The notes under the pieces are model-generated. The model searched no databases. It saw only the letters and a list, made by a program, of their open reading frames with translations, and had not been told where the DNA came from. A stretch of 64,000 nt of DNA. Origin: Butyrivibrio sp. CB08 (GTDB taxonomy: Bacteria > Bacillota > Clostridia > Lachnospirales > Lachnospiraceae). The DNA lies in the NCBI RefSeq assembly GCF_003625485.1, contig NZ_RAIR01000006.1, positions 62,001 to 126,000 of the forward strand. The letters run 5' to 3'. Made by a program: the position numbers and the translations under genes. Shown one piece after another: positions 1 through 7,608 of the stretch. Position 1 is the first letter of the stretch, and each line of letters opens with the position of its first letter.

Positions 1-870
1 AACAGCCTCGATGGTGCGCTGGTTCTCGTAAACAGCGTGCTTAGCCTTCTTCTGCATATCAGGGTCTGTTAAAAGTCCCTTGTTGGCCTCAAACTCCTCG
101 ATTGAAAGATCACCAAGTCCCTTGATATCAAGGCTCTTCTGAAGAATTGCAAGAGCCTCTTCGCACATGCTCCTTCTTGCGTTGTACTGGGAGTCAGTGA
201 GCTTGTGCTTTTTATTGGTGTTAGCAATGATGATCTTGGCGCCATCAAGCTTAATTGGTGCATATTCAAAAGAGAGATCGGCTGTATCTAAGAAGATCGC
301 GCTGCCTTCCTTACCCATGGCTACTGCAAACTGATCCATGATACCACAGTTACATCCGTTGTAGTTATTCTCAGAATACTGTCCGATAAGGGCAAGGTCC
401 TGATTAGAAACCTCAAATCCATAGAGATCTCTTAAAATGAAACCTGTCAGCACTTCAAGAGACGCTGAAGAAGAAAGACCTGAACCATTAGGAATATTTC
501 CATAGATGACCATGTCAAATCCCTTGTCTATCTTCATTCCTCTTCCAGCAAAGGCCCATACAACACCCATTGGATAGTTGGTCCAGCCCGCCTCTTTCTT
601 GGCCTCAAGATCTGACAGAGAAGCCTCAATAACACCAGCCCTGTCCTGATTTACTGAATAGAAACGGATCTTGTCATCATCCCTCTTAGCAGCTGCTCCA
701 TAAGTACCAATTGTCAGTGCACAAGGAAATACATGACCTCCGTTATAATCTGTATGTTCCCCAATAAGATTAACCCTTCCAGGTGCAAAATACGCCTTAA
801 CCTTATCATTCTTACCAAATGCCTTCTCAAAGCTCTCAAGAACCGCCTTCTTCATCTCCTGATCAATCAT
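1..870 (-). CDS. galK: Galactokinase, N-terminal 290 residues (runs off left edge)
   Basis: Phosphorylates alpha-D-galactose to galactose-1-phosphate, the first step of the Leloir pathway, in the cytoplasm. The translation shows the galactokinase signature near residues 29-40 (GRVNLIGEHTDYNGG) and the GHMP-kinase ATP loop (PNGSGLSSSAS). Start ATG at 870 has GGAGG five bases upstream. About 290 of the usual ~390 residues are visible; the C-terminus lies outside the window, so the gene is partial only because of the window edge. The 145-base leader contains a 13-bp palindrome (988-1000) that could be an operator. The family call is safe; the next downstream gene cannot be seen. Confidence 0.95.
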   Translation of the reverse strand, partial: MIDQEMKKAVLESFEKAFGKNDKVKAYFAPGRVNLIGEHTDYNGGHVFPCALTIGTYGAAAKRDDDKIRFYSVNQDRAGVIEASLSDLEAKKEAGWTNYPMGVVWAFAGRGMKIDKGFDMVIYGNIPNGSGLSSSASLEVLTGFILRDLYGFEVSNQDLALIGQYSENNYNGCNCGIMDQFAVAMGKEGSAIFLDTADLSFEYAPIKLDGAKIIIANTNKKHKLTDSQYNARRSMCEEALAILQKSLDIKGLGDLSIEEFEANKGLLTDPDMQKKAKHAVYENQRTIEAV

Positions 871-987
871 ATAACCCTCCTAATTTGTTGACTGCCTGAG
901 GCTCTACGCCTCTCATTTCCAAAACACTCACAAATGTTTTACTTTCCTTAATCATACACAAACACTTTCCGAATATCCATGCCTCTT

Positions 988-1000
988 TGTTTCTGAAACA
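988..1000. promoter_or_regulatory. Candidate operator palindrome upstream of galK
   Basis: A perfect 13-bp palindrome, TGTTTCTGAAACA, lies about 118 bases upstream of the galK start. Its position suits a repressor or activator site, but I see no convincing -35/-10 pair placed around it, so its role is a guess. Confidence 0.3.
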
Positions 1001-1016
1001 TGTCAAAATGTTAAAT

Positions 1017-1197
1017 GGGGCAGTTCCCATAGTCTATTTCCACGAGTCATTTTGACGAGGAGATGATTCATGGAACGCAAAAAAGAAGGATATCCGATTT
1101 CTTTGAATAACATGAAATGAGGATATCCTTCTTTTTTAAGTTCTAATGAATCACGACGCAGTCAACGCGAGTGAAAATAAACTATGGGAACTGCCCC
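1017..1197. repeat. 181-bp interrupted palindrome (MITE- or REP-like hairpin) containing a bidirectional terminator
   Basis: The outermost 17 bp (1017-1033, GGGGCAGTTCCCATAGT) are exactly complementary to 1181-1197. The innermost 17 bp (1079-1095) are exactly complementary to 1121-1137, with a 25-base loop between. The middle portions pair imperfectly. The inner stem has six A/T on both outer sides, so it can terminate transcription in either direction and probably ends the telA transcript. The right tip lies two bases beyond the telA stop codon. AAT flanks both tips, which could be a 3-bp target duplication. No second copy is visible in this window and it encodes no protein. Confidence 0.75.
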
Positions 1198-1199
1198 AA

Positions 1200-2375
1200 T
1201 TAGTTTTTGGCAGCTTCAAGAAGCTTGTCTTTAAGCTGGTTTTCGATCTGGGCGAGTTCTGCTTCGGCTTCGTGGCGCTTCTGCTTGCCCTCTGTCTGGA
1301 TACGAAGTACTTCGTCCAGTGTTGTGATGAGAGACTCGTTGGTGTGCTTAAGTGTCTCGATATCTACGATGCCTCTCTCTGCTTCCTTGGCACTCTCGAT
1401 TGTTGCAACCTTGAGAGCGTCTGCGTTCTTGCGAAGCAGGTTGTTAGTCATATCGTTAACTTCTCTCTCTGCTCTTGCAGCCTGAGTAGCGTGCTCGATA
1501 CCCATAGCGATAACCATCTGGTTCTTCCAGAGAGGAATAGTGTTTACAATAGTTGACTGGATCTTCTCAGCCATCATTGTGTCAGATGACTGTACCATAC
1601 GGATCTGAGGACCTGTCTGCATAGCAATGGTTCTTGTAAGCTCAAGGTCATAGAGCTTCTTCTCAAATCTGTCGCACTTGTTAGCGAAGTCCTTAGCTGC
1701 CTCTGCATCCTCAGGAAGTCCTGAAGTCTGAGCCTTGTTCTGGAGCTCTACAAGAGTGGTGTTTCTCTCCTCTTCAAGTCTCTTCTTACCAGCAAGGATG
1801 TACATTGTAAGTTCCTTGTAGTAGTTGAGGTTAAGGTCATACATCTTATCAAGAACATCTACGTCCTTAAGAAGTGTAACCTGGTGCTTCTCAAGCTCGT
1901 TAGCGATGGTCTGAACATTAACTTCAGCCTTGGCATATTTAGCCTTCATGCCCTCAAACTTGTTGGCGCCCTTCTTGAAAAGAGCTCTAAGTCCCTTCTC
2001 GTCCTCTTCTATCTCAAAGCCCTTGAGCTCAGTTACAAGATCTGTGATCATGTTTCCAACTTCGCCCATGTCCTTGGTTCTTACATTCTCAATAGCCTTC
2101 TCAGAGAAATCTGCAAGCTTCTTCTGTGTGCCAACACCGTAGTTCATAACTCCTGTTGTGTTGGAAATGTCGATCTGCTTGCTGAAATCCTCAACCTGCT
2201 TGAGCTCCTCTGCTGTAAGCTGTGCCTCAAGTGCGAGGTTTCCGTTAGATGCCTCTTTTTCAGGTTCTGCTGCGGCTGTTGCTGCAGCTGCAGGTGCTGC
2301 CTGTGCCTGAGCCTCTGCCCCAAAGCTAAGTGATGGTGCTGCTGGAGCTGCACCGAATTCTAAATCTGCTCCCAT
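1200..2375 (-). CDS. telA: TelA/YaaN family toxic-anion-resistance protein
   Basis: Member of the TelA (KlaA/YaaN) family, cytoplasmic largely helical proteins named for tellurite resistance in plasmids and linked to cell-envelope stress in Firmicutes; the biochemical role is not established. The 391-residue protein is coiled-coil rich and of usual family length. It starts with a non-family Ala/Gln-rich segment (about residues 1-45) bearing the short motifs DLEFG and SLSFGAEAQAQ. ATG at 2375 has AGGAGG 6-7 bases upstream. It lies 55 bases downstream of the xpaC-like gene, the same pairing as xpaC-yaaN in Bacillus subtilis, and is very likely cotranscribed with it. Confidence 0.9.
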   Translation of the reverse strand: MGADLEFGAAPAAPSLSFGAEAQAQAAPAAAATAAAEPEKEASNGNLALEAQLTAEELKQVEDFSKQIDISNTTGVMNYGVGTQKKLADFSEKAIENVRTKDMGEVGNMITDLVTELKGFEIEEDEKGLRALFKKGANKFEGMKAKYAKAEVNVQTIANELEKHQVTLLKDVDVLDKMYDLNLNYYKELTMYILAGKKRLEEERNTTLVELQNKAQTSGLPEDAEAAKDFANKCDRFEKKLYDLELTRTIAMQTGPQIRMVQSSDTMMAEKIQSTIVNTIPLWKNQMVIAMGIEHATQAARAEREVNDMTNNLLRKNADALKVATIESAKEAERGIVDIETLKHTNESLITTLDEVLRIQTEGKQKRHEAEAELAQIENQLKDKLLEAAKN

Positions 2376-2430
2376 ATCATCCTCCTAAGAACTTAATATT
2401 CTATAATAAATATTACTTTTGTGCTTGTCT

Positions 2431-3687
2431 TTACTTGGGCTGTGTCTGTGCCTGAGCCTGTCCTCCAAACTCAAGGCTCTGGGCTGCAGCCTGTCCTACC
2501 ATACTCTGAGCAACTGCCCCAGTCTGAGCTGTGATGCCCTGTCCCTCTACAGTAAGTCCGTCCTGTGCCATCATTGTCTTCATGACAGAGATGTCAGAAG
2601 AAATATCCCATGCCATATCCTGGAAAAGGCTGTCTAAAAGGGTCTCAAATGCCATATTGATGGTATCCATAGCATCGTCGATTTCTCTCTTGGTCTGGGT
2701 GATGTTCTCACCAACCTCTGGCTGCTTATCAAGCTCAACGTATGCGTTAAGAAGCTTTTTAGTAGTTGGCAGATAGTAGGTCATGAGCTTGTGAAGCTCT
2801 TCTGCGCTGCCAGGATCTTTTTTGACCTGAGCAAAGATCTTGTTCATGATCTCTTCAAGTCTGTATAGCTTGTCTGACATAACCTCTGTATCAGGGATCA
2901 CGTCGTTGATCTGACGAACAAAGGTGATGTATTCCTTACCATCTTCAAGAATCTGTATCTCCTTGTCAGAGAGGTTCTTGTACTCAGCGTGCTTAGCTCT
3001 CTCGGCTGCGATCGCTGCCTTTTTCTCCTCTTCTTCCCTCTGCTCTCTGGCGATCCTGTCGCTCTCAGCTCCAAGATACTGCTCATAAGCCCTGTCTGTC
3101 ACCATGCACACTGTCTCTGTGCTATCGAAACGGGCTCTTGGAAGAAAGCCAAACTTGATCATGTTCTTGATGTCCTTAAGGACGCTCTTGTCACTTTTAA
3201 CTGATGCCCTTGCCAAGTCTGCGATATTGAAAAACTCAGCCTGCTTGAGGATAGATCCGTACTGATAATACTTCTTGGAGAGGTCATATTTCTTTTTACC
3301 CCTTGCAAAGATGAATGCACAGGTAGCAATAATTACTCCCAGAGTAATGGATCCGGCTATGGAACCGCTTAAGATCGCTCCCAGAAGAGGAAGAAGGAAA
3401 AATGCTCCAATGGCACCTGAAATTGCCATCTGTGGAACTCCAAGGAACTTGCTGATGTTCTTCTGAAGGAATGGGAACACCACTGTTCTTGGCTTGGCCT
3501 GCTGCTGAGGCTGCACTCCCTGCTTCATCTGGCTTGAGTAGTTGACTTTCCTCTCTATGCTAACCGACTTCACAGCCCTTGCCACATCTGCATGAAGGTT
3601 GCTGTAGTCATTTCTGTCTATGGCGCTTGAAACGCTGTTAAGAATGTCGTTTCCCGCTTTTAAAAATTCCTGAATATCGTTCTGCAA
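2431..3687 (-). CDS. xpaC: XpaC-like membrane protein (partner of TelA)
   Basis: Resembles the XpaC family ('5-bromo-4-chloroindolyl phosphate hydrolysis protein'), whose real function is unknown; the name comes from an old screen. The 418-residue protein has an N-terminal cytoplasmic part, a pair of hydrophobic segments around residues 88-130, a charged Glu/Lys/Arg coiled-coil stretch (about 215-240) and a helical C-terminal half. Its last ~20 residues (SLEFGGQAQAQTQ) echo the motif at the start of the downstream TelA. The start is TTG at 3687 with AAAGGA seven bases upstream; a nearby ATG (3692) is out of frame. It is first gene of a two-gene unit, with a promoter at 3726-3754. Confidence 0.8.
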   Translation of the reverse strand: MQNDIQEFLKAGNDILNSVSSAIDRNDYSNLHADVARAVKSVSIERKVNYSSQMKQGVQPQQQAKPRTVVFPFLQKNISKFLGVPQMAISGAIGAFFLLPLLGAILSGSIAGSITLGVIIATCAFIFARGKKKYDLSKKYYQYGSILKQAEFFNIADLARASVKSDKSVLKDIKNMIKFGFLPRARFDSTETVCMVTDRAYEQYLGAESDRIAREQREEEEKKAAIAAERAKHAEYKNLSDKEIQILEDGKEYITFVRQINDVIPDTEVMSDKLYRLEEIMNKIFAQVKKDPGSAEELHKLMTYYLPTTKKLLNAYVELDKQPEVGENITQTKREIDDAMDTINMAFETLLDSLFQDMAWDISSDISVMKTMMAQDGLTVEGQGITAQTGAVAQSMVGQAAAQSLEFGGQAQAQTQPK

Positions 3688-3725
3688 AACATAGTCCTTT
3701 CACATTTAACCAAAATGCACCTTAC

Positions 3726-3754
3726 ATTTTACAGTAAATCGGTAGAAAACACAA
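3726..3754 (-). promoter_or_regulatory. Promoter of the xpaC-telA unit
   Basis: -35 TTGTGT (3749-3754) and -10 TAAAAT (3726-3731), 17-base spacing, reading leftward about 35 bases upstream of the TTG start. Confidence 0.6.
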
Positions 3755-3783
3755 TTAGTTGGAGGGCTTGAAAAGGTTATAAT

Positions 3784-3813
3784 TTGCATAATACAATACA
3801 ATTAACATAGAAT
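3784..3813 (+). promoter_or_regulatory. Promoter of the AraC-type regulator gene
   Basis: -35 TTGCAT (3784-3789) and -10 TAGAAT (3808-3813) with 18-base spacing, about 37 bases upstream of the start codon. Divergent from the xpaC promoter, with about 30 bases between the -35 elements. Confidence 0.55.
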
Positions 3814-3849
3814 TTACCAAAACTGACACATCGAAACAGAGGAACATTC

Positions 3850-4764
3850 ATGGAGAAAGCCTACAAACTGCTTTTTAACACAGAAGAATCCGACGATCTT
3901 TATGTATATTGCTGCGGTCTTTCGCAGACCCTTCCAGGTCACAGCTTTGGACCGGCCCTTAAGCCCCACTACATGATCCATTACTGTCTTAGCGGCAAGG
4001 GCAAGTTTTCAATCGGGGGAAAGAACTATCCCCTTAAGGCAGGCTATGGCTTCCTTATCGTTCCTGAGGAGCTTGCTTACTACGTCTCAGATGAAAAAGA
4101 TCCCTGGACCTATGCCTGGATCGGCTTTGGAGGCAAAAAAGCCGGTGACGTGGTATCACAGCTTGGCTTATCCCTTCAGCAGCCTGTATTTAAGAGCGAT
4201 GCATCAAATGACATCTACGATATAGTCAAGGACATGATGGACCACAACACCTTCAGCGTTGAGGACGTCCTTAGAAGAAATGGCCTTCTGTCCATGTTCC
4301 TGTCGGTTATCGCCTCCGGAATCAGCGTAACTGCAAGAAGCGACAGCGGAAGTGCCAACAACTACGTGACCAGGGCTCAGGCCTACGTAAGAAGCAACTA
4401 CTGTAACCCCATCAAGGTCACAGATATCGCCAACTACGTCTGTATCAACCGAAGCTACCTGTACACCCTCTTTGAAAAGACCCTTGGCATATCGCCTCAG
4501 CAGTACCTTACAAGCTACCGCATAGCCAAGGCCACGGAGCTATTACAGCTTACTCAGCTCCCGATAGAATCCATCGCCATCTCCTGCGGCTATTCGGATC
4601 CCCTTGTATTCTCAAAAGCTTTCCGCCAGGAAAAGAAAATGTCGCCCTCCGTCTACAGAAAGAGCCTTCCAAAGAGCGACACCCCTGCAGGAAACAAGGA
4701 AAACTTAAAACAGGTGGAAAAACTGATAGAAGAGCGGCACTTGGAATCCAACGATCCAAACTGA
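3850..4764 (+). CDS. AraC family transcriptional regulator
   Basis: Cytoplasmic DNA-binding regulator of 304 residues. The N-terminal ~120 residues form a cupin-like effector domain (PHYMIHYCLSGKG, then LKAGYGFLIVP), typical of sugar-responsive AraC members. The C-terminal ~100 residues carry the two helix-turn-helix motifs (DIANYVCINRSYLYTLFEK; IAISCGYSDPLVFSKAFRQ). A charged tail of ~30 residues follows. ATG at 3850 has GAGGAA eight bases upstream. It is a single-gene unit divergent from xpaC-telA and convergent with glgP. No adjacent sugar hydrolase is in the same operon, so its target and ligand cannot be named; glgP or the xpaC promoter are possibilities by position only. Confidence 0.92.
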   Translation: MEKAYKLLFNTEESDDLYVYCCGLSQTLPGHSFGPALKPHYMIHYCLSGKGKFSIGGKNYPLKAGYGFLIVPEELAYYVSDEKDPWTYAWIGFGGKKAGDVVSQLGLSLQQPVFKSDASNDIYDIVKDMMDHNTFSVEDVLRRNGLLSMFLSVIASGISVTARSDSGSANNYVTRAQAYVRSNYCNPIKVTDIANYVCINRSYLYTLFEKTLGISPQQYLTSYRIAKATELLQLTQLPIESIAISCGYSDPLVFSKAFRQEKKMSPSVYRKSLPKSDTPAGNKENLKQVEKLIEERHLESNDPN

Positions 4765-4778
4765 GTTGGTACTATACG

Positions 4779-4805
4779 GATTGCTTCGCTTCGCTCTCGC
4801 AATCC
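4779..4805. other. Small inverted repeat after the AraC gene
   Basis: GGATTGC and GCAATCC flank a C/T-rich loop. No T-run follows directly. It may be a folded 3' end or a repeat remnant; I see no coding potential in 4765-4880. Confidence 0.35.
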
Positions 4806-4878
4806 TGCAAACATTCGGAAATCGAATCGCTCATTCTTCGCGCTTCTTTTTTCCTCATGTTTGGGCGGGTCATAAATA

Positions 4879-4915
4879 AAAGGAGTGAACCATGTAAACA
4901 TGGTCACTCCTTTTT
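4879..4915. terminator. Bidirectional terminator between araC-type gene and glgP
   Basis: AAAAGGAGTGAACCATG pairs with CATGGTCACTCCTTTTT with one bulge and a 4-base loop. A/T runs on both sides allow termination of the convergent transcripts. Confidence 0.75.
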
Positions 4916-4924
4916 CTTATTCCC

Positions 4925-7396
4925 CTATAGTACCAGCTTGTCCAAATGCCAAACTTCGTCAACATACTCCTGAATTGTTCTGTCAGATGAGAACTTACCG
5001 CAGGATGCTGTATTGAGAAGTGACATCTTAGCCCAGCGCTTCTTGTCTGCATACGCATCAGTGATCTTTCTGTGAGCCTCAAGGTAAGCCTCGAAGTCCT
5101 TAAGAATAAAGTACTGATCTGCCTTGCTGGAGTTGTTTGTGTTAAGAAGGCAGTTGTACAGAGGTCTGAAGAGCTCTTTATCGCTTGAGAATGTGCCATC
5201 TACAAGGCTGTCGAGGACTGCCTTTACGTTAGGATCTGAGTTGTAGATGTCCATTGGATTGTAGCCGCCATTTCTCTCATAGTCCATAACCTCCTGAGAA
5301 GTAAGACCAAAGATAAATGCGTTCTCCTCGCCAACTTCGTTAACGATCTCAACGTTAGCACCATCCAGTGTTCCAAGAGTTACTGCGCCGTTGAGCATCA
5401 TCTTCATGTTACCGGTTCCGGAAGCCTCTTTACTTGCTGTAGAGATCTGCTCAGAGATATCAGCAGCAGCAAAGATAAGCTCTGCGTTTGAAACCTTGTA
5501 ATCCTCAATGAATACAACTTTAAGTCTTCCCTTGATATCAGGGTCGTTGTTAACCACATCAGCTACTGAGTTGATGAGCTTGATTGTAAGTTTTGCTGTA
5601 AGGTAGCCAGCTGCTGCTTTTGCACCAAAGATATATGTCTTTGGATAGAAGTCCTTTGTTGGATGAGCCTTGATATCCTTGTATTTGTGGATAACCTGAA
5701 GGATATTAAGGAGCTGTCTCTTATACTCGTGAAGTCTCTTTACCTGAACATCAAAGATTGACTTAGGATCAACATCAACACCGTTGTGCTCCTTGATGTA
5801 AGCTGCAAGACGCTTTTTGTTCTGGAGCTTGATGTCCATGAACTCCTCAAGGGCCTTCTTGTCATTAGCAAAAGCCTTAAGCTTGTCCATCTCTGACAGA
5901 TCTGTGATCCAGCCATCTCCGATCTTGTCTGTTACCCAGTCTGCAAGAAGTGGGTTAGCGTGGAGAAGGAATCTTCTCTGAGTGATACCATTTGTCTTGT
6001 TGTTGAACTTCTCTGGCATCATCTCGTAGAAGTCCTTGAGCTCTCTCTTTTCAAGGATCTCTGTGTGAAGTCTTGCAACGCCGTTTACTGAATGTCCACC
6101 AACGATGGCAAGGTGAGCCATCTTGACCTGATTGTCATAGAGGATAGCCATGCTGCGGATCTTGGCCTGAACATCGATACCAGCGCTGTTTGTGTATTTA
6201 CGCATGATCTGATCAACAAATCTTCTGTTGATCTCATCAACGATCTGATAGATTCTAGGAAGAAGCCTCTGGAAAAGATCTACTGGCCACTTCTCAAGAG
6301 CCTCAGCCATGATAGTGTGGTTGGTGTAGCAGCAGGTCTTGGTTGTAACATCCCATGCCTCATCCCATGTGAGATAGTACTCATCCATGAGGAGCCTCAT
6401 AAGCTCTGCAACTGCTACTGTAGGATGGGTATCATTAAGCTGGAATACAGCCTTTTCGTACAGTTTCTTGATATCGTCGTGGTGCTTTAAATATCTCTTA
6501 AGTGCGGTCTGAACAGAAGCAGAGATAAAGAAATACTGCTGCTTAAGTCTTAGCTCTTTTCCTGCGATGTGATTGTCGTTAGGATAGAGGACTTCGCAGA
6601 GCTGGCTTGCAAGGTTCTCCTGCTCAACAGCCTTCTGATAGTCGCCCTTGTCAAAAGAATCAAGCTGGAAGCACTGGATTGGCTCAGCATCCCAGATCCT
6701 GAGGGTGTTAACCACGCCATTTCCATAGCCAATTACAGGAAGATCATAAGGAACAGCCTTAACTACCTGATATCCCTCCTGCTTGAACACTGTTCTGCCT
6801 CGGTCGTCGGTGTACATATTTACATAGCCGCCAAACTTAACTTCCTTGGCGTACTCATTTCTTCTAAGTTCAAATGGATTGCCGTTCTCAAGCCATGCAT
6901 CAGGAACCTCAACCTGGTAACCGTCCTGGATCTTCTGGCGGAACATTCCATATTTATAGCGGATACCACAGCCATAAGCCATGTATCCAAGGGTTGAAAG
7001 AGAATCCAAAAAGCAGGCTGCAAGTCTTCCAAGACCACCATTTCCAAGGGCTGGATCCGGCTCCTGATCCTCAAGTACGTTTACATCTATTCCAAGCTCG
7101 TCCAGAGCTTCCTTAACGGGCTTATATGCCTGAAGATTGATGATATTGTTACCAAACGCCCTTCCCATCAGGAATTCCATGGACATGTAGTAAACAATCT
7201 TAGGATCCTGCTCGGCTGCTGCCTTCTGAGTGGTCATCCAGTGGTCAACTATGGCATCCTTGATGGCATAAGCTGCTGCCTGATAGAGTTCCTGGGGCTC
7301 TGCCTCTTCCATAGTCTTTCTGTACAACGTCTTTACGTTATACTGGACACTTCTCTTGAATAAGTCCTTGTCAAAAGACATTTTCTTTTTCTTCAT
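4925..7396 (-). CDS. glgP: Glycogen/maltodextrin phosphorylase
   Basis: Phosphorolyses alpha-1,4-glucan chains to glucose-1-phosphate in the cytoplasm (GT35, PLP-dependent). The 823-residue length is normal. The N-terminal third shows the conserved LGNGGLGRLAACFLDS segment, and the PLP lysine lies in TGNMKMMLNG near residue 664. The start ATG at 7396 is preceded by GAGGAGG at about 10 bases; a second Met at residue 6 is an alternative. Single-gene unit downstream of ileS. A LacI/CcpA-like operator overlaps its likely promoter (7425-7440), pointing to sugar-responsive control. The cytoplasmic GH13 enzyme at 47.3 kb could work with it on maltodextrin or glycogen. Confidence 0.97.
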   Translation of the reverse strand: MKKKKMSFDKDLFKRSVQYNVKTLYRKTMEEAEPQELYQAAAYAIKDAIVDHWMTTQKAAAEQDPKIVYYMSMEFLMGRAFGNNIINLQAYKPVKEALDELGIDVNVLEDQEPDPALGNGGLGRLAACFLDSLSTLGYMAYGCGIRYKYGMFRQKIQDGYQVEVPDAWLENGNPFELRRNEYAKEVKFGGYVNMYTDDRGRTVFKQEGYQVVKAVPYDLPVIGYGNGVVNTLRIWDAEPIQCFQLDSFDKGDYQKAVEQENLASQLCEVLYPNDNHIAGKELRLKQQYFFISASVQTALKRYLKHHDDIKKLYEKAVFQLNDTHPTVAVAELMRLLMDEYYLTWDEAWDVTTKTCCYTNHTIMAEALEKWPVDLFQRLLPRIYQIVDEINRRFVDQIMRKYTNSAGIDVQAKIRSMAILYDNQVKMAHLAIVGGHSVNGVARLHTEILEKRELKDFYEMMPEKFNNKTNGITQRRFLLHANPLLADWVTDKIGDGWITDLSEMDKLKAFANDKKALEEFMDIKLQNKKRLAAYIKEHNGVDVDPKSIFDVQVKRLHEYKRQLLNILQVIHKYKDIKAHPTKDFYPKTYIFGAKAAAGYLTAKLTIKLINSVADVVNNDPDIKGRLKVVFIEDYKVSNAELIFAAADISEQISTASKEASGTGNMKMMLNGAVTLGTLDGANVEIVNEVGEENAFIFGLTSQEVMDYERNGGYNPMDIYNSDPNVKAVLDSLVDGTFSSDKELFRPLYNCLLNTNNSSKADQYFILKDFEAYLEAHRKITDAYADKKRWAKMSLLNTASCGKFSSDRTIQEYVDEVWHLDKLVL

Positions 7397-7419
7397 AAAT
7401 AGCCTGCCTCCTCAACTTC

Positions 7420-7450
7420 ATTGTACGAAAACGATTTCGTCCCAATACAA
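7420..7450 (-). promoter_or_regulatory. glgP promoter with embedded LacI/CcpA-type operator
   Basis: -10 TACAAT (7420-7425) and a weaker -35 TTGTAT (7445-7450, 19-base spacing) read leftward. Between them, 7425-7440 (ACGAAAACGATTTCGT) is a 16-bp palindrome with one mismatched pair and a central CG, the hallmark of LacI-family and cre operators. Repressor binding there would block RNA polymerase. Confidence 0.6.
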
Positions 7451-7525
7451 TATACGTTTATATTTTACCGCATATTAGTTCACAATTCTATAAACATTAA
7501 GTAAATTAAGCATATCCCCAAAAGA

Positions 7526-7569
7526 AATCCCCTGTGCATCAGCATTTGCGCGCCTTTGCACAGGGGATT
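7526..7569 (-). terminator. Terminator of ileS
   Basis: AATCCCCTGTGCA pairs with TGCACAGGGGATT across an 18-base loop, just downstream of the ileS stop. The leftward T-run is short (TTTCTTTTGG). Confidence 0.65.
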
Positions 7570-7608
7570 GTCCCTCTAATCCATATTATACTGGCATTTT
7601 GTAGAATA

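Noticed and set aside
1146-1556. 136-codon plus-strand ORF across the palindrome and telA
   Set aside because: Antisense to well-supported telA, Cys/Leu-rich translation, no RBS.
4765-4880. Short coding frames between the AraC gene and its terminator
   Set aside because: They overlap the araC 3' end or terminator, with no RBS and biased composition.
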